Assembly: GCA_030040825.1 (NCBI GenBank)
Contig: JASHSY010000080.1
Coordinates: 1 to 11,775 of the forward strand
Origin: Xanthobacteraceae bacterium
GTDB taxonomy: Bacteria > Pseudomonadota > Alphaproteobacteria > Rhizobiales > Xanthobacteraceae
Length of the DNA: 11,775 nucleotides
Direction: 5' to 3'
In this document: positions 1 through 6,251 of the stretch, one piece after another
Numbering within the stretch: position 1 is the stretch's first letter
How the letters are laid out: the number at the start of each line of letters is the position of its first letter
Position numbers and translations under genes: made by a program
The notes under the pieces: model-generated
The model's database searches: none
Told to the model about the DNA's origin: nothing
The model's input: the letters and a program-made list of their open reading frames with translations, nothing else

Positions 1-450
1 TTGCCGCCGCCTCCGCCGGCCAATCCCAGCGCCACCGGCGCTATGCAGGCGACGCTGCCACCGACGAATTCGCCGCGCGATGCTTACGACCTGGCTTATG
101 GCTACGTCCTGCATAAGGACTACGGTCTTGCCGCCGACAGCTTCCGCACATTCCTGCGGCAATATCCCAGCGATCGACTGGCGCCCGAAGCGCAATACTG
201 GCTCGGCGAAAGCCTGTTCCAGCAACAGCAATATCGCGACGCGGCTGAGGCGTTCCTGGCGGTTTCCACCAAGTATGATACGACCGCGCGGGCGCCCGAA
301 GCGCTGCTGCGGCTCGGTCAGTCGCTCGCCGCCTTGGGCGAAAAAGAAGCGGCTTGCGCTTCGCTTGGTGAAGTGCTGCGGAAATATCCGCGCGCTTCGG
401 CGAGCATAAAGCAGGCCGTGGAGCGAGAACAAAAGCGTGGGCATTGCTGA
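1..450 (+). CDS. cpoB: Tol-Pal-associated TPR protein CpoB (YbgF), 3' part only
   Basis: This is the C-terminal 149 residues of a CpoB/YbgF-type periplasmic protein. The true start lies before the window, so the TTG at position 1 is only an in-frame codon. A proline-rich linker (residues 3-25 of the visible part) is followed by TPR-like helical repeats beginning with AYDLAYGYVLHKDYGLAADSF, then APEAQYWLGESLFQQQQYRDAA and APEALLRLGQSLAALGEKEAA. This is the usual CpoB arrangement, in which an N-terminal coiled coil (not visible here) precedes the TPR domain. Family knowledge: CpoB binds TolA and helps coordinate peptidoglycan synthesis with outer-membrane constriction during division. The gene usually closes the tol-pal cluster, so pal and tolB are expected just upstream. 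Its stop overlaps the start of tilS by 14 nt, which suggests cotranscription and translational coupling. Confidence 0.88.
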   Translation: MPPPPPANPSATGAMQATLPPTNSPRDAYDLAYGYVLHKDYGLAADSFRTFLRQYPSDRLAPEAQYWLGESLFQQQQYRDAAEAFLAVSTKYDTTARAPEALLRLGQSLAALGEKEAACASLGEVLRKYPRASASIKQAVEREQKRGHC

Positions 451-1498
451 CCAAGCGGTTCGCGACGACGAAGCGAGCGCGCTGTTCAGTGGTCTTGAGG
501 AAGTGCGGGCGCTTTTGCTTGCGGTTTCCGGCGGCTCCGACTCGACCGCGCTTCTGCTGCTGGCGGCACGCTGGGCCAAGGGTCTGAAAAAGCGGATCAA
601 GCGCGCGCCGAAACTTCTCGCCGTTACCGTCGATCACGGATTGCGTTCGGAATCCGCGCGCGAAGCGGCGGCGGTCGGGCGGTTCGCGCGCCGGCTGGGC
701 GTTCGGCACACCGTCTTGCGCTGGCGCGGCGCCAAGCCGAAGACTGGTTTGCAGGAGGCGGCGCGCCATGCGCGCTATCGGTTACTTGCACAGGCGGCGA
801 CGCGCGCCGGTTGCGAGCACGTTCTGACCGCGCATACGCTCGACGATCAGGCGGAAACGGTACTGTTTCGATTGGCACGCGGCAGTGGGCTGACCGGGCT
901 TGCCGGCATGGCGTATGCGTTGCCAATTCCGGTAGGCGAGGAGCAGGCGGTTTTTTTGGTCCGGCCTTTGCTCGGCGTGTCCAAGGCGAGGCTGGCAGCC
1001 ACGTTGCGCGCCGCCGGTGTGCGGCACAGCGAGGATCCCAGCAACCGCGATCCGCGCTTTGCCCGCACGCGGTTGCGGACGTTGCTGGCGCAACTTGCCG
1101 AGGAAGGACTTGATGCGCGCGGTTTTGCCCGGCTGGCGACGCGCATGCGACGCGCCGAGACCACTATCGAGTTTGCCGTCGCCGCTGCGCGCGAGGCGCT
1201 GGCGCCGCAGCCGTGGCATGGCTCAATCATTTTCGATGCGGCGCGGTTTACCGACCTGCCTGCCGAGGTGGCTTTGCGGCTACTCGGCCGCGCGGTTGCG
1301 CATGTCGGCAATGAGGGCCCGGTCGAGCTTGGCAAGCTTGAATTGCTGTACGAGGCCTTGAGGAAAGCACGGGCCCCGCTGCGCCGGACGTTGGCCGGCG
1401 CACTTGTCACGGTCGGTGGTGGCCGGGTTGTGGTGGAGCGGGCGCCATCGCGGCGCCGGGCCACGCGGGGGGCCGGCAACCGCCGATTTACGAAATAA
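437..1498 (+). CDS. tilS: tRNA(Ile)-lysidine synthetase TilS
   Basis: TilS uses ATP to attach lysine to C34 of the CAU-anticodon tRNA-Ile, so that it reads AUA and is charged with isoleucine. It is cytoplasmic and normally essential. The 353-residue protein shows the N-type ATP-pyrophosphatase loop SGGSDS at residues 31-36, VDHGLR at 65-70, LTAHTLDDQAET at 130-141, and the DPSNRDPRFART segment at 200-211 typical of TilS. The C-terminal portion (about 225-353) fits the tRNA-binding region but is shorter than in the E. coli enzyme (about 430 residues), and it ends in a basic tail. The GTG start at 437 is chosen because it leaves a normal N-terminus before the ATP loop; the next in-frame GTG would leave only about 7 residues. 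The ribosome-binding site is weak, in keeping with coupling to the overlapping cpoB gene. Confidence 0.95.
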   Translation: MGIADQAVRDDEASALFSGLEEVRALLLAVSGGSDSTALLLLAARWAKGLKKRIKRAPKLLAVTVDHGLRSESAREAAAVGRFARRLGVRHTVLRWRGAKPKTGLQEAARHARYRLLAQAATRAGCEHVLTAHTLDDQAETVLFRLARGSGLTGLAGMAYALPIPVGEEQAVFLVRPLLGVSKARLAATLRAAGVRHSEDPSNRDPRFARTRLRTLLAQLAEEGLDARGFARLATRMRRAETTIEFAVAAAREALAPQPWHGSIIFDAARFTDLPAEVALRLLGRAVAHVGNEGPVELGKLELLYEALRKARAPLRRTLAGALVTVGGGRVVVERAPSRRRATRGAGNRRFTK

Positions 1499-1515
1499 AG
1501 TGTAGAATAAACAGC

Positions 1516-1638
1516 TTGCCGGCTGCCCGCGTTCCCTTGGCAGGGGAGGGTGCGACGCCTACATTTGCCGGGGTAAGACGCGATGCTGCCGCGATTCGTG
1601 GCCACTATTAAGCTGTTGGGTGCTGGCAGGTTGCCGGC
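1516..1638 (+). repeat. Three TTGCCGG(C) copies in the tilS-ftsH gap
   Basis: TTGCCGGC occurs at 1516-1523 and 1631-1638, TTGCCGG occurs at 1565-1571, and an inverted copy GCCGGCAA lies at 1472-1479 in the end of tilS. The 1472/1516 pair could form an 8-bp stem with a loop of about 36 nt, which is long for a terminator and has no T-run after it. GCCGGC cores are common in GC-rich alphaproteobacteria, so chance is a serious alternative. No function is assigned. Confidence 0.3.
1537..1565 (+). promoter_or_regulatory. Candidate promoter for ftsH
   Basis: TTGGCA (1537-1542), a 17-nt spacer and TACATT (1560-1565) match the housekeeping sigma-70 pattern at 5/6 and 4/6 positions. A start near 1572 would give a leader of about 78 nt before the ftsH ATG. 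The same stretch also reads CTTGGC, 16 nt, CCTACATTT, which loosely resembles a heat-shock sigma-32 promoter. This would fit ftsH, a heat-inducible gene in several bacteria. The rest of the 152-nt gap (1499-1650) holds no gene that I can see. The assignment rests on sequence match and position only. Confidence 0.42.
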
Positions 1639-1650
1639 GAAGGGCCTGCA

Positions 1651-3576
1651 ATGAACGCCAATCTCCGAAATTTCGCTCTTTGGGTCATTATCGTCCTGCT
1701 GCTGCTGGCGTTATTCACGCTGTTCCAAAATCCCGGCCAGCACACGACTTCGCAGGAGGTTTCCTTTTCGCAACTGCTCAACGAGGTCGATCAGGGTCGC
1801 GTGCGGGACGTCTTGATCCAGGGACCGGAAATCCACGGTACCTTTACCGATGGCCGCGCGTTCCAAACTTATGCACCGAGCGATCCGAGCTTGGTCCAAC
1901 GCCTCTACAACAAGGGCGTCTCAATTACCGCGCGGCCGCAATCGGAGAACGTCCCCTGGTTCGTGTCGCTGCTGATTTCCTGGTTGCCATTCGTGGCGCT
2001 GATCGGCGTGTGGATTTTTCTTTCCCGGCAAATGCAAGGCGCCGGCGGCAAGGCACTCGGTTTCGGCAAGTCGCGGGCAAAGCTTTTGACCGAAGCACAC
2101 GGCCGCGTCACCTTCGAGGACGTGGCCGGCGTCGACGAAGCCAAACTCGACCTGCAGGAGATTGTCGAATTCCTCCGCGATCCGGGCAAGTTCCAGCGGC
2201 TCGGCGGCCGGATACCGCGCGGTCTGTTGCTGGTCGGTCCACCCGGCACCGGCAAAACCTTGCTCGCGCGCGCGATCGCCGGCGAAGCCAACGTCCCGTT
2301 CTTCACCATCTCCGGTTCTGATTTTGTCGAAATGTTCGTCGGTGTCGGCGCGAGCCGGGTGCGCGACATGTTCGAACAGGCGAAGAAGAATGCGCCTTGC
2401 ATCATTTTCATCGACGAGATCGATGCCGTCGGCCGCCACCGTGGGGCGGGCCTCGGCGGCGGCAACGACGAACGCGAGCAAACGCTGAACCAGTTGCTCG
2501 TCGAAATGGACGGCTTCGAGGCTAATGAAGGCATCATTTTGATCGCCGCCACCAACCGGCCGGACGTGCTCGATCCGGCGCTGTTGCGGCCGGGCCGCTT
2601 CGACCGTCAGGTCGTGGTGCCGAATCCCGACGTGGTCGGCCGCGAACAGATTTTGAAGGTGCACGTGCGCAAGGTGCCGCTGGCGCCCGACGTGAACCTG
2701 AAGACGGTCGCGCGCGGTACGCCCGGCTTCTCCGGCGCGGATCTCATGAACCTCGTCAACGAAGCGGCCTTGATGGCTGCGCGGCGCAACAAGCGCATGG
2801 TGACGCACGTCGAGTTCGAGGATGCCAAGGACAAGGTGATGATGGGCGCCGAAAGGAAATCGCTCGTCATGACCGAAGAGGAAAAGCTCCTCACCGCTTA
2901 TCATGAAGGCGGGCACGCGATCGTGGCGCTCAACGTCAAGGCCACGGATCCGGTGCATAAAGCGACAATCATCCCGCGTGGCCGCGCGCTCGGTATGGTC
3001 ATGCAGCTGCCCGAACGCGACAAGCTGTCGATGAGCCTCGAACAGATGACGTCGCGGCTCGCCATCATGATGGGCGGCCGCGTTGCCGAGGAGATGGTCT
3101 TCGGCCACGAAAAGGTGACATCGGGCGCCGCCTCCGACATCGAACAGGCAACCAAGCTCGCGCGGATGATGGTAACGCGGTGGGGTCTGTCGGAAGCGCT
3201 CGGCAACGTTGCCTATGGCGAAAACCAGGAAGAAGTTTTCCTCGGCTATTCGGTGGCGCGCCAACAAACCATTTCCGAATCGACCGTACAGAAGATCGAC
3301 GCCGAGATCAGGCGGCTGGTTGAGACCGGCTATCAGGAAGCGCAGCAAATCCTCACCGACAAGCGCGCCGATCTGGAGACGTTGGCCAAAGGCTTGCTCG
3401 AATTTGAGACGCTCACCGGCGACGAGATCAAAGATTTGCTCATGGGTAAGCGCCCGAACCGCGAATCAACGATCGAGCCAACGACGCCGCGCACTTCGAC
3501 TGTGCCGACCGCCGGCGCCGGCCGCAACCGGCCGCGTCCGGAGCCGGGGCCAATGGAGCCGCAGCCGCAGGCGTAA
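1651..3576 (+). CDS. ftsH: ATP-dependent membrane zinc metalloprotease FtsH
   Basis: FtsH is a hexameric inner-membrane AAA+ protease that degrades misfolded membrane proteins and short-lived regulators. The 641-residue protein has a first membrane helix at about 8-26, a periplasmic domain, a second helix at about 103-124, and then the ATPase module. That module has Walker A GPPGTGKT at 196-203, Walker B IIFIDEID at 251-258 and the second region of homology TNRPDVLDPALLRPGRFD at 301-318. The protease domain carries HEGGH at 418-422 (zinc ligands H418 and H422, catalytic E419), with D496 in the SGAASDIEQ segment as the likely third ligand. The tail after about 600 is rich in Pro, Thr and Arg, as is common in rhizobial FtsH. 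GAAGGG at 1639-1644 lies 6 nt before the ATG and supports this start. All catalytic residues are present and the length is normal. The gene is probably driven from the gap after tilS, and the L,D-transpeptidase gene follows after 18 nt. Confidence 0.98.
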   Translation: MNANLRNFALWVIIVLLLLALFTLFQNPGQHTTSQEVSFSQLLNEVDQGRVRDVLIQGPEIHGTFTDGRAFQTYAPSDPSLVQRLYNKGVSITARPQSENVPWFVSLLISWLPFVALIGVWIFLSRQMQGAGGKALGFGKSRAKLLTEAHGRVTFEDVAGVDEAKLDLQEIVEFLRDPGKFQRLGGRIPRGLLLVGPPGTGKTLLARAIAGEANVPFFTISGSDFVEMFVGVGASRVRDMFEQAKKNAPCIIFIDEIDAVGRHRGAGLGGGNDEREQTLNQLLVEMDGFEANEGIILIAATNRPDVLDPALLRPGRFDRQVVVPNPDVVGREQILKVHVRKVPLAPDVNLKTVARGTPGFSGADLMNLVNEAALMAARRNKRMVTHVEFEDAKDKVMMGAERKSLVMTEEEKLLTAYHEGGHAIVALNVKATDPVHKATIIPRGRALGMVMQLPERDKLSMSLEQMTSRLAIMMGGRVAEEMVFGHEKVTSGAASDIEQATKLARMMVTRWGLSEALGNVAYGENQEEVFLGYSVARQQTISESTVQKIDAEIRRLVETGYQEAQQILTDKRADLETLAKGLLEFETLTGDEIKDLLMGKRPNRESTIEPTTPRTSTVPTAGAGRNRPRPEPGPMEPQPQA

Positions 3577-3594
3577 GCCGGGCAGGGGGTACCG

Positions 3595-4983
3595 ATGGGG
3601 AGGGTTGCGGTCGCGGGTGTCATCCTGGCCACGATGACCGGTATGGCGCTCGCCGAGCCGCCCCAGGTCGCCGGTCAACCTGTCTTGCTCAGTCCGGGCG
3701 TTTCGCCGGCGGTTACGCCTAGTAAGCCTGCCCCGCCAACCGGAAAGCCGGTACAGCGGCCCGCCAAGCCCTCAGCCAATGCCGCCAGGGCACCATCCAC
3801 GCCGGAAGGCCGCTCAGCTGCGGCGCTGGCGCTCTCGTCCGACCCGGTCTTCGATGAAGGCACCTATGCACGCATTAAGGAGGCACTGCTCAGCTATGCC
3901 GATATCCAGGTGCGCGGCGGTTGGCCGAGCCTGCCGGCCGACGCCAAGCTTGCGCCCGGTGTAAGCGGACCCGACGTCGCGCTGTTGCGCCGCCGCCTCG
4001 TGATTACTGAAGATATGCCGGTCGGGCAGGAGGCAGGCGACGTTTATGACGCCGCTGTGGTCGATGGCGTCAAGCGCTTTCAGTTGCGGCATGGACTCGA
4101 GGCGACCGGCAGCGTCGGCGCTCAGACCTTGAAGGCGCTCAATGTCCCTGTCGCCGCGCGCATCAAGCAACTCGAAGCCTCGCTTGAGCGGCTGCTTGGC
4201 ATGGATTTCGTTTTTGCCGAGCGCTACGTCGTCGTGAACATCCCGGCGGCGTTCGTCGAGGCGGTCGGCGGTGACAAGGTGCAGCGCCGCTATCGGGTGA
4301 TCGTCGGCAAAATCGACAAGCCCTCGCCGACGCTGACCGCATACATTACCGCGATCAATCTCAATCCGACCTGGACGGTGCCGCTGTCTATTACCAAGAA
4401 TGAGATTTTCGCGCATATGCGGCGCGATCCCAGCTATTTGAGCCGCATGCATATGCGCGTGCTTGGCGCGCACGACGAGGAAATCGATCCGCAGTCGATC
4501 GACTGGTCGTCAGGCCGTTCGCCGAATTTCACCGTCCGGCAGGATTCCGGCGCCTGGAATGCCCTGGGCAACCTAAAGATCGATATGCCGAATCCTTATT
4601 CGGTTTATATGCATGACACCGACGCGCGGCGGCTGTTTGAAAACGATTATCGATTCGACTCACACGGTTGCACGCGGGTTGACAATGTACGCGATCTCGC
4701 CGCTTGGATTCTCCAAGACGTGCCCGGATGGAATCGCGCCGCCATCGACGCCGGTATTGCGACCGGCGAACGCAAGATCATCAATCTGCCGCATAAGATG
4801 CCGGTCGCCTGGGTCTATCTCACCGGCTGGATGACGCGCGACGGCATCATCGAATTTCGCGAGGATGTGTACGCTCACGACGAAGCGCTCGACCGCACGG
4901 CGTTGGACGAAGCGGCCCGCGCCGGCGGCTTCGTGGCGCCGTTGGGGCATGATCTGAAGCAGGTCTCAATCGATAGCCGCTAG
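3595..4983 (+). CDS. Exported L,D-transpeptidase with peptidoglycan-binding domain (YcbB-like)
   Basis: This is a predicted periplasmic enzyme that makes 3-3 peptidoglycan cross-links or attaches proteins to the wall through a catalytic cysteine. The 462-residue protein starts with a signal peptide (residues 1-20, ending ALA before E21). A Pro/Ala-rich linker runs to about residue 70. A PG_binding_1-like region follows at about 124-185 (GPDVALLRRRL, then VKRFQLRHGLEATGSVGAQTLKAL split by short loops). The YkuD catalytic domain spans about 210-375, with H340 in YMHDT and the active-site motif SHGCTRVDN at 356-364 (catalytic C359). NPTWTVPLSI at 257-266 and the VYMHDT segment resemble the YcbB/LdtD branch, but E. 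coli YcbB is about 615 residues, so part of the scaffold seems to be missing. GGGGG just upstream (3588-3592), about 5 nt from the ATG, supports the start. It is probably cotranscribed with ftsH. The gene ends 9 nt from the end of the convergent MFS gene, with no clear terminator between them. The exact substrate is unknown. Confidence 0.92.
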   Translation: MGRVAVAGVILATMTGMALAEPPQVAGQPVLLSPGVSPAVTPSKPAPPTGKPVQRPAKPSANAARAPSTPEGRSAAALALSSDPVFDEGTYARIKEALLSYADIQVRGGWPSLPADAKLAPGVSGPDVALLRRRLVITEDMPVGQEAGDVYDAAVVDGVKRFQLRHGLEATGSVGAQTLKALNVPVAARIKQLEASLERLLGMDFVFAERYVVVNIPAAFVEAVGGDKVQRRYRVIVGKIDKPSPTLTAYITAINLNPTWTVPLSITKNEIFAHMRRDPSYLSRMHMRVLGAHDEEIDPQSIDWSSGRSPNFTVRQDSGAWNALGNLKIDMPNPYSVYMHDTDARRLFENDYRFDSHGCTRVDNVRDLAAWILQDVPGWNRAAIDAGIATGERKIINLPHKMPVAWVYLTGWMTRDGIIEFREDVYAHDEALDRTALDEAARAGGFVAPLGHDLKQVSIDSR

Positions 4984-4992
4984 CGCCGGCGT

Positions 4993-6150
4993 TCAAATAC
5001 GTGAGCCTTCCCAACCGACGGCGACGATCGCCGCCATGACAAGCTGCACGGCAATGACCGCGATGACACAGCCGGTCCAGCCCGCAGCGTTCCAGACAAA
5101 TCCGATGAGGAATGCGCCGGCGCTGCCGCCGGTATAATAGATCGATGCATAAAGGCCCGCCGCTGAGGAGCGTCCTTCCTTGGCGGTGGTGACGACATAG
5201 CCGGTTGAAACGGCCTGGCAGACCATACCGCAGACAGCGCAAATCGTCAGTCCGGCGACGATGACGCTGATCGGCTGCGCCAGCAGCATGGATAATCCGA
5301 CGATCCAAACGGCAATGATGCCAAGGATGAAGTTTCGGCGGCCGAATAACGGGATCGCGCGGCCGACCCAGGGTACCGCCAGGCTGCCGCCTAGATAAGT
5401 CGCGAACAGAGTGCCGAGCATGGCCGGTGAAAAGAAATATGGCGGGCCGGCAAGATGAAAGCTGATGTAAGTGAAAGTCGCGACAAAGTTGAACAAGACG
5501 CTGAAGCCGACAGCATAGATGGCGAGCAGGCGCGTATTGGCGAGATGCGCAAGCGTCTGCCGGGCGGCGGCGGCGAAGCCGCCAGAGCGCACAAACCGGC
5601 GCTCACGCGGCAGCGCGATGGTAACGATTAGCGCGCCGGCCAGCGTCAGAAGAGCGACGGCTACGAACGAGGCGCGCCATCCCATCAAATCGGCGACAAC
5701 GCCGGTCACAAACCTGCCGGCGAAGCCGCCGACACTCGATCCGGAAATAAATAGCCCGGCGATGCGCGGTACGTCTGCTGGCGGCCATTCATCGCCGACA
5801 TAGGCGACGGCGACGGTGAAGATGGGCGGTAACAACAGTCCCTGCACGAAACGCCACAGCACGAGCTGGGACACGCCGGATGCGAGCGTCATGATCAAGG
5901 TCGGCACGACGATGGCGAACGCAGCGGCCGTGATCAGCCGCTTCCTGCCGAGCACGTCGGCAAGCGCGCCGGTAAACGGCGCGGTGAGCGCAATCGCCGC
6001 CGTGGTTGCGGTCATTAGCGCGCTGATTCCACCGGGGCCGACGCCGAATTCATGCGACAATTCCGGCAAAAGCGCCTGCGGTGAGTAGAGATTGACAAAG
6101 GCGGAAAATCCGGCAGTGGCAATAGCGAGCGCGCGGAAATCAAAGGCCAT
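4993..6150 (-). CDS. MFS transporter, YnfM-like exporter
   Basis: This is a predicted inner-membrane transporter of the major facilitator superfamily. The 385-residue protein is hydrophobic throughout and fits 12 membrane helices. The N-terminal half has LYSPQALLPELSHEFGV at 21-37 and the MFS signature loop GALADVLGRKR at 61-71 between helices 2 and 3. The SGSSVGGFAGRFVTG stretch at 136-150 corresponds to the SGNSIGGMSGRLISG region I remember from E. coli YnfM, and the end (YYTGGSAGAFLIGFVWN, 338-354) also matches that subfamily. YnfM-type members are counted as putative drug or sugar/amino-acid exporters, and the substrate here cannot be read from sequence. No good Shine-Dalgarno sequence precedes the ATG (cat at 6148-6150), but the N-terminus has normal length for the family. 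The upstream ClC gene, on the same strand, ends 101 nt away, so separate transcription is possible. Confidence 0.9.
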   Translation of the reverse strand: MAFDFRALAIATAGFSAFVNLYSPQALLPELSHEFGVGPGGISALMTATTAAIALTAPFTGALADVLGRKRLITAAAFAIVVPTLIMTLASGVSQLVLWRFVQGLLLPPIFTVAVAYVGDEWPPADVPRIAGLFISGSSVGGFAGRFVTGVVADLMGWRASFVAVALLTLAGALIVTIALPRERRFVRSGGFAAAARQTLAHLANTRLLAIYAVGFSVLFNFVATFTYISFHLAGPPYFFSPAMLGTLFATYLGGSLAVPWVGRAIPLFGRRNFILGIIAVWIVGLSMLLAQPISVIVAGLTICAVCGMVCQAVSTGYVVTTAKEGRSSAAGLYASIYYTGGSAGAFLIGFVWNAAGWTGCVIAVIAVQLVMAAIVAVGWEGSRI

Positions 6151-6201
6151 GTCGCATTATGCTGGGGGCCAAGCGCGAAAGCACCTGCATGGCTGCCCCG
6201 C

Positions 6202-6230
6202 ATTGGACGTCAAGGGCGGACGATTGGCAA
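6202..6230 (-). promoter_or_regulatory. Weak candidate promoter for the MFS gene
   Basis: On the minus strand TTGCCA (6225-6230), a 17-nt spacer and TCCAAT (6202-6207) match the sigma-70 boxes at 5/6 and 4/6 positions. The -10 box lacks the important A at its second position. It lies in the 101-nt gap between the ClC stop and the MFS start, which otherwise shows nothing distinct, including no terminator hairpin for the ClC gene. Confidence 0.22.
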
Positions 6231-6251
6231 CTTTAACGTGTTCAGTCTGCT

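Noticed and set aside
41..769. 242-residue minus-strand frame across the cpoB/tilS junction
   Set aside because: It is antisense to two recognisable genes, has low-complexity Arg/Ala-rich composition and no start signal.
951..957. Run of seven T inside tilS, considered as a terminator or slippage site
   Set aside because: No stem precedes it, it encodes Val-Phe-Leu in a continuous conserved frame, and nothing indicates a frameshift product.
847..1605. 252-residue minus-strand frame opposite tilS and the tilS-ftsH gap
   Set aside because: It has a Ser/Arg/Ala-rich shadow composition with no domain, and the start lies in the gap without a ribosome-binding site.
1921..3348. 475-residue open frame on the minus strand opposite ftsH
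   Set aside because: It lies wholly antisense to an intact, highly conserved ftsH, is rich in His/Arg/Asp with no recognisable domain, and is the kind of long open frame that GC-rich codon use creates on the opposite strand.
4984..4992. Bidirectional terminator between the convergent transpeptidase and MFS genes
   Set aside because: Only 9 nt separate the stops, and I could not find a stable hairpin with a T-run on either strand.
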